DNA of 64,000 nucleotides from the NCBI GenBank assembly GCA_012064415.1, contig SSNU01000321.1:229192-293191 (forward strand), given 5' to 3'. The position numbers and the translations under genes were made by a program. Of the stretch, positions 9,675 to 21,058 are shown piece by piece. The notes beneath the pieces were generated by a model. The model was not told where the DNA came from. It saw nothing but the letters and a program-made list of their open reading frames with translations, and did not search any database. This stretch comes from Gyrodactylus bullatarudis (lineage: Eukaryota > Platyhelminthes > Monogenea > Gyrodactylidea > Gyrodactylidae). Positions within the stretch are counted from its first letter, which is position 1. Each line of letters starts with the position of its first letter.

Positions 9675-11660
9675 AGTATATCTTATTTTAAATATGCTCT
9701 TTCATTTGAGATATTTTTCAGATCGATTGATATCTTTTTATAAAATATCAAAATATACTTGTTGTAAGCGAAAGTTTGGTCTTTTACAAATAACAAAAAT
9801 GGACTTGAGAGGAAACCTACTGAAAGAAATTCTTCAGTACGAATCAACAGCGGAAATTGAAATCTTGAATCAACAAGCCTGACAAATAAAAAGGGGTCAG
9901 GTGTAAATAATTCAAAATTGTACATGTTAGATAGACTCAACATGCTTTTTAGTTTAACCCGCATTCTTTGCATGAAAAAAAACAAATCTCAAGTGTTACG
10001 CCGCATAGATCTACTATAGACTTTCATGTTTACATTCCAGTGAAAGCAATATTTATACTTTTCAGTTGAGTTGACAACAACCCAAAGAAATGGGTCACTT
10101 GGTTATATAACCATGCATGTGTCTTTCTGTTTTACAAATGACCCTAAACGATGAACCGATCTCTGTCCCTTATGAATAATTAATGTATTCCTAACAATGA
10201 TGGTTCAAGAAGACAGAACAAAATTTTTTTTTATTTGAAACAAAAACTAAGTTGGATGAAAAAGTATTTGATCATGTCCTGGAGGTGGAAATAACCAGTT
10301 TTGAGGTGATACTGTATTTAGTTGGCTTACGGAAATTTAACTTTTTCTTTCTACTAATAAGTAGTCGTTAAGAGGAGTAATCCATTATAAATTAATGGAT
10401 TATGAACACACAGTTTCTTCTCAAAGATATCTGAACTCATTAAGGCAAATGGTTATTAAATCAAAGGAAAAATTCCCAAGATGTGGAAAGATTTCATTAC
10501 AATACTTTTTTTTCGATTCAAAAATTTTACACTGATGGAATTAATCAGGTTCCTATTTGTTGGCAGAAATGTATTAATTCTGCTGATTTATTTCTCTAAA
10601 TTAATATTTCTTTTGACGTAAAATAAATGCGTTATGATTCAAAAAACTTTTCTGAATAACAAGTTCTATTAACGATGTATGTCACAAATTAATTTATTTG
10701 TTGGCAATTTATGTTTCTCCAAAATTATCCTCGAACGTACTAAGAGAATTAGAAGCGTAGCTCAATTTATTGTTTATCTTGGAGACTTGTTGAATTGAAT
10801 AGGGGATCTTCAAAGATATCTCAATAGAAAAAAAACAGGTGTTAATATATATTGTAAATTATTATTATACGTAAGCTTAGTCATTCCCAACTAACAGTAT
10901 AATCAATTGGAATTATAACTATATTAGAGAGACACCTAACGTATTAATTCCAAGTAGCCAATGTTAGAGAATGAGGAAAAACAGCTGACTTTTTCCTTCT
11001 TTTGCAGAAATAAATATGCATACCACAATTTTGCTCAGTTAAAGAGGGGATTAACAGACTTTATTCGCATTTGGTATAATAGAGTTTTCTAGAAATTCCA
11101 TTCACTTGACTCTTTATTTAATCTTACTGTATTCAGTTCTTTTAAAAGTCACAATCAATGGATTGAAGGCAAGCCCCACCACCATAAAAGTTTTCGATAG
11201 AAGGCCAATTCAAGAAGATTGAAATTTTTGTTATACGCCTTCTTTTCAAAATGAATTCATGGATAAAAATCTACGTCACATTGGATGATTTAGTTTCTGA
11301 TCTGAAGCTCAAATTTTTGCTTTACTGAATGCCAACTTTGAGCTCAGAGGTTTTGTCAATCTCACCATTTTAGATCTGATTATTAAAGTCAGTGATTAAA
11401 TTTATATGATTGAATTAATTAATGTACAAAATAATTTATTAAACAGAAATTCAAACAATAATTTAATATAACATTACACTTCTTGTTTTGAATAAAAGCA
11501 AATTAAGCTAGAATAAATAGATTCATTACACTCGTCCTGTGTCGGGGGAATAAATACATGTTGAAACTTCTATTTAGAATTGGGCGCCAATAGAGTTTAT
11601 TGAGAATTCAATACATTTCCTTCAGAGAAAGGGTGTAGAAAATAACGAAATAAGTAGTGG
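9675..11660. other. Gene-poor intergenic DNA, 3' flank of VGAT
   Basis: About 2 kb with no supported gene. Short ORFs near 9683-9985 overlap on both strands and show no family signature. Confidence 0.45.
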
Positions 11661-14600
11661 TCAGTCATCAGTTTCATTCTTCTTAGTCAAAGAACTGAAT
11701 GGGAGCTTTGAGGCTTCTGATTTATCGAAATGCTTGACGAATTCTCGCTTTGTTATCGCCTCAAATAGGGCAAGACCTGAGAAGTACACCCCAATTAGGC
11801 AGACGAATATGCCAAAGGAAATAATAAAAAAGTTTACTAGTTTCTTCATGAGATTGAGATTTTTCCATTTAATTTTCAAATGAAAATAACAAGGCCAGAT
11901 AAGGGAGAGGAGGGTGCCAGAAAGGGAGCCGATTAAGCCCATAAGAAGGGCAAAATTCGGAATTGCCACAGCCATAAAAAATAGTGCGAGAATAAGGACA
12001 GATCGAAAGAGGAGAATTTTCCTGGAGAGTTTCCTCCGCGTCCAGTCTTGCTTTATTTTTAATTCTGGGTAGATTTTCTTTGACCTCTTGACAGTCTCCT
12101 GGCCTGGTGCTTCAGGAGTCTCTGGATTTTCATTTTGATCATAGCCTGAAACCATTTCTATTTGCTCATCTTCAAGGGTTTGATGTGTCTCCTCAGTGTC
12201 GTTGGTGACGGAATTCCCAAAGGCCAGGGCTTGCTTTTCATTTTCCAACCTTAGTATTGTAATTTCTTTCTCCAGAATCTCTACTGCAGCATAATACGGC
12301 AAGGGGAAGGTTAACAGGGCCTTGACGAATAGAGCAAAGTTGACAATAATCCGGAACGTATAGTTGCTCAGGTTATTTGTGATAACTTCATCTGTGTCTA
12401 TGCCAAATGCCAAGGCGCCGACAGTACCAAAAATCACTTTGCACAAAGCAGCTGCGAAATGAGTCCATATTAGCATCGGCCTGAAGCGAGACTTGTCAAT
12501 CATGCTATTCTCTAGTTTTGGAATGAATATTTGCGAAGTGTAACTAAAGACAATGATGCCGAGAGAGATGGGAAACTTTTTAATACTCACTTTGAGCGAT
12601 ACAACAGACAAGGTCCATTTCTCGTATAGGGTTAAACAGTAGACAATAACCAAAGCGTTGATGATCAAATGGGTGACCGTATTCCAGAAGCTCAGCCAGG
12701 AGACTGTCTTGATTGATTTGAGAAGAATGCAGGGAAGTAATAGAACAGCACTAAGGAATATAAATAGAAAAATCTTGTATTTTTCATTTCCAAAACATCC
12801 GATCATCATATCACCGCATAGAATCAAGTAAAGGATACAAGTCATCAGGAGTTCAATTAGCTGGAATGTCGTCACCATAATTCGTCCGAAATAAGGACCC
12901 CAAACCTGATTGGCAATGTCCCCGTAGGAATAGTTGACTTTGTGGAGCTCAACCTTTCCCCCAGAATCTCGGCGTTCATACATGCAGTCGACAAGGAGCA
13001 TGCCAGTGTAGTAGCATATTACAGCAACAAGAATGATGCCAATCACAGCCCAAACGCCACCTTGGAGGATTGCATACGGGAAACTAAGAAGGAACATGCC
13101 CTGTTAAAAGATAATTTTTAGTTTTAATTAGTTTTTTCTTAAAACTACTTAGAAGTAACACTACCATAATTTTAAATAATTTTAAAACTAAATCCAAGAT
13201 TTTTAACGCTTCTAAACACAGAATTTTATCCTTATTATTGAAAGAACAAAGAAGGGAAGAAATCTATGATTAATTTTTGCTGCTTAAAATTGATCAAAAT
13301 CAAGTATAGGTTATACTGTATGACGACGGAATTTTTAAAGGTTTTTGATTTGAAAATGTTTCTAGCTTTTTAAATTTCATCTTGCTATAGTTAATTAATC
13401 AACTATTTTGGCTAGCCTGAGATTTTGATATAAATCAAAAATTACCATCTTCATATTACTATGAACTAACTCAAATGATCTAATAAGCAAGATCTCCAAG
13501 TTTTTTTGATACAAAATTCAAATACATATCTTTTCATTCACACAGTTACCATTCATTTATTTCAATGAGCTGTTGTGTTACTTTATGATTGATTGGTTCT
13601 TTCCCAACTACATTGCTACAGAAATGCACTAAACCGAATAAATAGAAGAAAAAAACCAATACAAAATCTACATATCCACTAGGAATGTGGAAATGAATTT
13701 AGTCCCACTATATCAAAGGCGAATATCTCAAACTACAGTGAGGAAAATATGGAAATTGCTTAATTAAATCTTGTCACTATGACATTTTTTTAATTTTAAT
13801 TTTTCCATTTATCTAAGGGGACACTATAGTCTATAGATGTGGGAATTGAAAATCTATGTATAAAGAATGTATCTACTTTTGTTATTATTAGAAATACAGC
13901 TTGTACGTTTAGACATTTAACCCATTTTAGTCAAATGTGGTCATGTGGAATTTGACTGTCTTGGATTGTCTTCTCATACCTAGATTTCTAACATTTCTAC
14001 AAAAAGCATTACACAAACAACCAGTGGGTAGGTAGTGTCGTCAAAGTTATACACGAGTATAGAGTATGAATTGTGTCTACTTTTGAGAAAGGATTTTTTT
14101 CACACTCAAAAAGTGTGTTCATGATGATGGACTGGATCCCGGTAACTTCTTTTGAACCAAGTAGTTCTTCTTAATTTTTTTTATTTCAGAATTTATAGAT
14201 CGAAAATCATATTTAGGTCGAAAAACTAGCTCTGAGCATATAATGCCCAGAAGATTTCATTCGTTATGGTTGTTTGATAAAAAATCCCTATCTAGGCTCG
14301 AAGTATTTCAACGTGTAATACCTATAACAGATGGACTTATCAGGAATCTGAAACCAGTCAAAAGGGTCCTCCCTGGTCCAATCTCAATGACTTTAATCTT
14401 AAAACAAATTCATGGGAATTGGCCTATGCTTTATTTTGAATTTGCTTGCATATTTTTAGAATTGAACAGATTGAAAAAAAGATTCGAATTTTCTAATATT
14501 TCCTGTAGGACAGTAGAAATTTATGTTCACTTTTCTAAATATTTTTTCGTTCTGTCAACTGAATGATAAATTTTACGATTTCAGTGCCCAGAATAAAATA

Positions 14601-17600
14601 TTTTTTAATCATTAGTCTTTATTGGGCCTGCAGATCACCTGAAATTTTGATTTATTTTGTGATAAAGAATAAAGCTTATTCAATAAACTCAATTTTTTCA
14701 TAAAACATGATCTTCTTGTATTCAGAAGACCCTACACCAGTAGTTTTACATTTTACGCACCGTTTTTTATATTTTATATTTCAAGAAATTTTCCCAGATG
14801 ATCTGAATATCAACAGGAAAATACTTCTGTTTGACTCTTGATCATTTTATTTCTTGAAATTTTCTCTTCTCAAAAGATGCTTAGGGATTTATTATTTGTT
14901 GTTCTGTATTGGAATATAAAATTTTTTCCTTTCAATACTCGATAAATAATACATTGATGATTGGAGAGTATTTTTTCTCCTCATCGATTGGAATTCTCAT
15001 TCTGAGATGGAAATAAAATGAAAAGTACAGTAACTTTTAGTAAACTACTACCCTTGGTCTCATGGAAAATGTACCTGTTCCAAGACAATTACCCAAACTA
15101 TTTTAACAATTTATGAATGTTTAGCTCTTTATTATGTACAGTCGGAACCGAAACTCACCACCACCGAGTCCGAAGAAGCTAGAGCTTAGTGCATTTAGTT
15201 TTACGTTTACCAACTCGTGTTTTTAAAGATAAAATTTAGAAGAACGAAAAATTGAGTTTTTAGGCTTTATTACGAGGATCAGCGACCGATCAAAACAAAA
15301 AGGTTTTTTACCACATTGTGTAGGGGTGTGAATCAAGTGAACGTTTATTCGAACGTCTAGTTTGGAAGATAAAAATTACATATTTCATAAATAGTCAGAG
15401 CAAGAAAATCAGTCCATCAGATCACAAGTGATTTGATCGTCCAGATCCTCTTTTTAATGAAAATCTGTATTTTTGGGTTTCTTATAAGCGATATAAAACA
15501 ACTATGTTCAATTCACCAACATTTCCATTAAAAGTATCAATATTGCCAATTTCTTCATTAATTAACCTCTTTCTAAAGGTTTTTTGTACTCTGAGAATTT
15601 TAACCTCCTTAAAATTGATTTTATGCCGATTTCTCAAAAATTGTAATCCTAAATTGTTGATGGACGGAAGGCGAGATACCTTGGCGTCGATCAGATCAGG
15701 ATCCTTCATCTTCCAAGTTTGATGTGGGAAGTAAATGGAAAGAGAAGACAATGAAGAACAGATTGGGAAAAAAAGTTTTATTTTCCATCATTGCTTATTG
15801 GACCGAGATGAAATGAGGGAATTCCCAATCAAAAATATGAAAAAAAGGACACAGCGCAGAGAAAGAGCAAGGAATCTCTCAGAGAATTTAGAAAAAAATG
15901 AAATATTTCATTATTTGATTGACAAGTTCGTCAGAAATATTTGATGAATGCAGCAAAATTAAAGTTTTATTTTTTTATTCGATAAAACTCATTTTTTCCC
16001 AAACATTTCTGAGGAAACGGATAGCTTGTAAGACTCTCTAAGAAGCAAGAATTATTCGACTCGAAATTTGGTTGAATTAATGACGGGCCTTTCAATATTT
16101 TAACAAAATTTTAAGTGCTGAATGAAGATTCTCTGCTATCCCAATTGTGAGATTCCCTTTTTATAATAGGATCAAAATTATGTAGATAATAAAAAAATCA
16201 ATTTTACTATCCTGAATTGGATTTATGAGGAAAAAGATTAGAGAACAGGCAAATTATAAGTGATAAACGTTTTATTTCGCCGGGTCTCTTCAGAGTCAAC
16301 TTTCTGGCTTGAATTTTATACCTATAGAATGCAAACATACCGTTACCCCCCTTCCCCAATACATGGTATATGCTGATGTCACAAAATCTCCTCAAAAAGT
16401 TACATTTTTGCTCATAACTTTCTCATCTTTTATCGCAGAGTCATGAAACAAACACTATTTTAATCAGCTTAAAAAAACCAACAAAATCATACCACTCAAT
16501 AGTAAAATGAAATAATGGGAGCATAACTTTTTAACTCTTTTGAACTTTGAAGCCACTTTAAACTACGAAAAAAAGTTTTCTAAATAACTTTTCAACCCTA
16601 TATCGAAGAGAATCTTTCCACCTTTAATATGAGGTATTACACATTAACATGAGTTGAACTACTATCCGATCATGTTAAATTGAGTCTTAAGTGCTCATTA
16701 AAACTTTTGAAGTGTTATAACTTTTCTCCTTGCATTCTGAGGAAAAAATAAAATACACCATTGGAATCAGCGTGAAAAATTACACCAGAATTAAGATTTA
16801 TAGAAAATTAATAAATTTAGTGTTACACAGTGCAGTGATTGACTTTCTGCTAGCACCAACTGGCCTCATAAAGCTATAATTTCTATGTTTTATCTGTATA
16901 GAAAGCATCTCCCCTTTAGTATTTTGAATATTGTTTTTCTATTGTTAGATATCTTAACCCTCGAATGCATGAGGAAAATTCCACTGATTAAACTCAGAGA
17001 TGAAAAATTTGAATTCAAATTACATCATTTGGGAAAGTTAAAATTCTCAGAAAAGAGGATAATAACCACCCCCCCCCCTATTCTTAATTACTTATTTCAA
17101 GACTATGAATTTTTCCTAGCTTACAACGAAAAACATCTAGTTTACAAGAAAGAATCTCTTCTCTCTTTCTTGCCAATAGGAGAATTGTTTTGGTTTTATA
17201 ATGGAATATTAAATCTTGAGAGAAACTTCGTTCAAGATACAAAATTGATAGGTAAAGAAAATACAGTCCAAATTGCAATTTTGAACCAAGTAGTTGTTTA
17301 GGGATCTGTTCGGCTTTAAAATCTATAGTGTAGACTGACTATAATGTTGTTAAAAATCTATTTATCTAAATGCTGGATCGTTTTAGTAACTTATTATTAA
17401 ATATTTAGGGCTAAAAAATTTTGAGAGATTGCCAACTTTTGGATCAGAAAATGACCTGAACTAAAAATGTTGGCGTTAAACTAATTGTAGATTTTTAACG
17501 AGCGTAGCTTTAAACTTCAATTCAGACTCATCAGGAAGTGTGTTGGCCCCCTTGGCTAAATGAATGTCCATTAAAAACCAACCCTTTCTCTATCTGGCTT

Positions 17601-19622
17601 AAAAGAATATCAGCTTCTATAATCCTCTACAATAATACACAGAAAACTATTTTCTATATATTCCTGTAAATTTAATCTTATTATTTCTCTGAAACTTCAA
17701 GGGTTAAAATTAATTAAGAATTTGATTAGGTCTGAATTGTGATAATATTTTATTCTAGATGTATGAAATTCTAATGAAAAATTTCACGCTGGTTTTATTT
17801 CATGTCTATGAGCTAAGATAATGGGTGAAAACCGAATTTTCGAAATACACCTCTCAAACGACTTGCTATTCAATAAAAGATTTAAAATTTTTTGTCGAAA
17901 TATTTCGTTCTAGGTGCTTAGGTAATATATCCCACAGGAACGTCTTAATTGGTAATGGATTAGCCCTTGTCGCTGAATTTTACAGCTTACTTATAGATCC
18001 CACCAAGACTGGTACGATAGAAACTCAATTCATTACCATATAAGATGTTCCTGTGGGATATATTATCACCTTTGTAAGTATAGGTGCTCTCTATTCAAAA
18101 TTTTGTGTCGAAATTTTTACCAATTTTCTGAAATTTTTTCAAATATTTTCTCAAATCCCGTCCGGAAAAGATGTGCTTCGAATTCATCCAAGCAACAAAA
18201 ATCAAAAGGGAAGAGACGAAAAACTATCTCCAAGGGGTCCAGAGGAATAGAAACATTTTTCCAAAAGAGATATAAAGATGTAACACCAACAGTCAGAAGT
18301 CTACCCAACTAACCCCTCCACCCTCCATCCGGTTACAAATAAATGCTCTGATTGACCCAAACGAACCTTTCACATTTCATTGAATAATATTCTGTATGAA
18401 CATTCATGTCGGTGTAGGGTCTGATGAGAACCAACGGTGAGGTGATAATATATTCGCGGAAATCAGGAATCTCAAGCAAGACAAAAATTTTTTCGACATC
18501 TTGTTTTTTAATAGTCTAAATAAAAATACAATCATCACGTTCAAAATGTATCCTTCTTTCAGATGGTATAAAATTTATTACTATTTTAAATCTAAATAGC
18601 AAAAGTTTAAGGGGTGTTTTTCGAAATTATCAACATTATCTCATTTTACGATAGAATTTCATACATCTAGAATAGAATACTTTGACCTCAACCCCACCCG
18701 TATTATTTCTCAAGGTACCAAGCGTTTACCATTAAATTGTTGATTTGAGGGACTGAGGCTATTCAATCTCAGATGATCTTAGGTAATTCTTGTGAGCTTC
18801 GAGTGGGCTAGCGAGGGAAATATTAAATGAAATGTATTTACATTAGAATTTAAATGCTCACTACTGTATTAGGAATATGCTCTCAAGTTCTTTTGAAATT
18901 CTTGAGAGATCTAAACTGGGAATTCTACTGATAACATCAAGTTTCAAACAAAAGGATTTTTTCGTCTTTATTTCAATTCCCTTTTCAAGGAGATAGAAAA
19001 AGAAATTATTCGTATACTTGTCCCTAATTTTTGTTTAGGAAAATCTGTAAGCTTTCCTCTAGTGGATACCTATTAAAATACCCGGATATTGTGAAGAGCA
19101 GAAGATAATTAGAATCTTTGTGGGTTGGCGACAAAAAATGAATAAAGTCAAAGAAATTGTTACATTCTTAAATTCAATTCAGAATAAAATTTCTGAGTAT
19201 CTACGAATTGGGAAGTAGGAAAAAAGAATTTGAAATCTATATCTTCAGGAAAAATTCAATTTTTTAATCAAATAATTAATGAATACCCTTAGGGCTATGG
19301 TAGAGTGCAAAAAGTTTGTTGTTGGAATAAAAACTGAAATTATGCCAAAGATTGACTAATTTGAAATTAAAATTAGACCTAGGAAAACTATATTTATTCA
19401 ATCCATTGCATAAATACTAAACCATACAAGTTATATTATAGTATGAAAATTATTCCAAGAGTTCTAAATTCAATGTAAAATATACAAATTCCTTAGAGAT
19501 TCAAAAAGTGAGAAAAAATAAAAACTCACTTGAATAGCATTTGTGATATTCCATCCTGCTTGAAATTCAGTAATGAGATCATCAGCTGACTGTTCTTCCT
19601 CGACCTTTTCCTTTTTCATCAT
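11661..19622 (-). CDS. SLC32A1: Vesicular GABA/glycine transporter VGAT (SLC32A1, unc-47), two exons
   Basis: Exon 1 (19530-19622) encodes 31 aa ending AGWNITNAIQ; exon 2 (11661-13100) continues GMFLLSFPYAILQGG. The join restores the highly conserved VGAT phrase W-N-V-T-N-A-I-Q-G-M-F-x-L-x-x-P-Y-A-I-L, with clean GTGAGT and TTTTAACAG sites, giving 510 aa. Further family blocks are IELLMTCILYLILCGD, LLPCILLK, VSIKKFPISLGIIVFSYTSQ, and FALLMGLIGSLSGTLLSLI near the C-terminus. About ten membrane segments are visible. The protein loads GABA or glycine into synaptic vesicles using the proton gradient. Two oddities stand out. The cytosolic N-terminus is only about 20 residues (roughly 100 or more in vertebrates), and an acidic stretch of about 70 residues (around 325-395) is inserted in the loop after AAVEILEKE. 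The single intron is 6,429 nt. Confidence 0.95.
16885..17301 (+). other. Unassigned 138-codon ORF inside the VGAT intron
   Basis: It runs ATG to TAG with no recognised domain. The first 25 residues are hydrophobic, followed by a Lys/Phe/Leu-rich body. It includes a run of nine C at about 17069-17077, which gives TTPPPI. My rough estimate for this base composition is that an ORF of this length is only mildly unexpected by chance in 64 kb, so coding status is doubtful. It could be a small gene or an eroded element. Confidence 0.2.
17918..18070. repeat. Inverted repeat, about 150 bp, in the VGAT intron
   Basis: The left arm (17918 to about 17961) contains TATATCCCACAGGAAC; the right arm (about 18022-18070) contains its complement GTTCCTGTGGGATATA. 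Pairing continues inward through GGTAATGGATT and its mirror AATTCATTACC. The loop is about 60 bp. It looks like a small palindromic MITE unrelated in sequence to the larger foldback family. Confidence 0.75.
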
Positions 19623-19717
19623 ATTTCAAAATTGAAATGCCACCCACTCTGCTAGTATATCGGTTAAACAAATAATGGCGAACTTGAATTTTTTTGTTTT
19701 TGTTAGTAAACTATTTA
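19623..19717. promoter_or_regulatory. 95-bp bidirectional promoter region (VGAT / UFSP2)
   Basis: The two divergent start codons are 95 bp apart. On the UFSP2 side a long T-rich tract ends in GTTTTTGTTAG (about 19709), a strong-looking acceptor just before the ATG. This suggests either a leader exon or trans-splicing. An out-of-frame ATG lies at 19675. Confidence 0.5.
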
Positions 19718-20995
19718 ATGGAAAACTGCTACGAAGCAATCGATCCGAGCAAAACCCTAATATTAATTAAAGCTCTAATACAAATCCAAGATGGCTCCAA
19801 TATTTCTGAGTTATTCTCTGACTCATCAGCCATTTTCACGCATTCCAATTTCAGCATATCTTCTTCGACAGCCGAAGTAGATATTAAAGATTTTCAAATT
19901 AGCCAAATTTCTTTACTCTCAATAATTAAAATTTCACTAAATTTCTCTTATTCTGCCAACACGTGTAATACTCCTGTTATTGTCGTGAATGAATCCCAGG
20001 AAGTATCTGGATTAAATCCTTTGGCCTTGAACTACTTGATAGAACTAGATGGTGATAAAATCAGTTTTGAATTCCTTAAAAATAAAATGCTTCGCTTTTT
20101 TGAAAAGCTAGAAATTTCTGGTCGATTTTTTGACTGTCCTATTCGCTATCTTGAATCATTTTATTTTCACTGTAATCCCAACATTCTGGGTTTACTTTAC
20201 CCTCGAAAGTATTCTGATAAAGAAGAAGATTTGAGAAAAGAGGTTCACAATAAATTCAATTTGCCTTCTAACGTCCCATTCCTGAGAAGATACCAGACCA
20301 TCTTGAGTCCTTTCTACTATAAAAAGAATCTTGGCCCAAACGAAGAAGTCCTGGTAAATCCACATGAAAAAATGAAAGGCTTCATCAAGGAGGAAGTGAT
20401 GGGTCTTTTTGTAATCAAAGGAAAGTATTCCTACAAGCATTACCTGCAGGATGATATTAACGATGATAAATGGGGATGCGCCTATCGTTCCCTTCAGACC
20501 CTGGCGTCTTGGCTGATATGGCAGGATCATATAAATTATGCGAAAATCCCTAGCATTAGAAAGATCCAAGAGACCTTAATCAAGTTGAAAGAGAAACCGG
20601 CTGCTTTCCTCGGCTCTAGAGATTGGATAGGCTCTTTGGAGATACAATTCGTTTTACAGAGTCTGTTCAATGTATCATGCCCGATAATATCCCTCACACA
20701 AATCAATCAGTTAGTGGACTACTCTCAAGAATTAGCTGAACACTTCGACTCAAATGGCGGGCCCATTATGATCGGAGGTGGGCATTTGGCTCATACAATA
20801 ATCGGAGTGGACCTGAGGACTGTGAATAAACCCAAATTTCTGGTCCTCGATCCTCATTACACCGGGAAGAAATGTGATATTGGTGAGATTCTAAGTAAGG
20901 GCTATGTCGCCTGGAAGGAGGTCACCTTTTGGAAGGCAAAAACTCCTTACAATCTTTGTCTATGCCCACCATTCCCAGAATTAGAATCATTGTAA
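19718..20995 (+). CDS. UFSP2: Ufm1-specific protease 2 (UFSP2), peptidase C78
   Basis: A single exon of 425 aa starting at ATG 19718 (MENCYEAIDPSK). The C-terminal 200 residues are the C78 cysteine protease domain. The catalytic Cys254 is in DDKWGCAYRSLQ, and the Asp378/His380 pair is in LDPHYTGK. Conserved blocks GSRDWIGSLEIQFVLQ and GGPIMIGGGHLAHTIIGVD surround the active site. UFSP2 processes pro-UFM1 and removes UFM1 from targets such as ribosomal protein uL24 at the endoplasmic reticulum. The N-terminal half, beginning SKTLILIKALIQIQDGSN, is weakly conserved, as is usual. The 3' end is convergent with NUP85 (63 bp between stops) and each gene's AATAAA lies close to the other's end. Confidence 0.95.
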   Translation: MENCYEAIDPSKTLILIKALIQIQDGSNISELFSDSSAIFTHSNFSISSSTAEVDIKDFQISQISLLSIIKISLNFSYSANTCNTPVIVVNESQEVSGLNPLALNYLIELDGDKISFEFLKNKMLRFFEKLEISGRFFDCPIRYLESFYFHCNPNILGLLYPRKYSDKEEDLRKEVHNKFNLPSNVPFLRRYQTILSPFYYKKNLGPNEEVLVNPHEKMKGFIKEEVMGLFVIKGKYSYKHYLQDDINDDKWGCAYRSLQTLASWLIWQDHINYAKIPSIRKIQETLIKLKEKPAAFLGSRDWIGSLEIQFVLQSLFNVSCPIISLTQINQLVDYSQELAEHFDSNGGPIMIGGGHLAHTIIGVDLRTVNKPKFLVLDPHYTGKKCDIGEILSKGYVAWKEVTFWKAKTPYNLCLCPPFPELESL

Positions 20996-21058
20996 TATTA
21001 ATTTTTATGTTTTATTCATTTTAATTATTTGTAGTTAATAAATCAACTAATCGAGAGT

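Larger units (their letters stand above)
13101..19529 (-). other. 6.4-kb intron of VGAT
   Basis: It begins with GTGAGT next to 19530 and ends TTTTAACAG next to 13101. Inside are a short foldback right-end relic near 13445-13470, an inverted repeat at 17918-18070, and several ORFs on both strands. The longest is 138 codons at 16885-17301 (+). None has a recognisable domain, so I do not call a nested gene. The length contrasts sharply with the 25-37 nt introns nearby. Confidence 0.9.

Noticed and set aside
14243..14566. 107-codon plus-strand ORF in the VGAT intron
   Set aside because: Length is within chance expectation for this composition and no domain is recognisable.
15482..15944. Overlapping ORFs on both strands in the VGAT intron
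   Set aside because: Three frames open at once suggest a local lack of stops rather than coding; no family signal.
19675..19717. ATG at 19675 as the UFSP2 start
   Set aside because: It is in another frame and soon reaches a stop; the ATG at 19718 opens the full protein.
20192..20569. 125-codon minus-strand ORF opposite UFSP2
   Set aside because: It overlaps the conserved protease domain on the other strand; no independent evidence.
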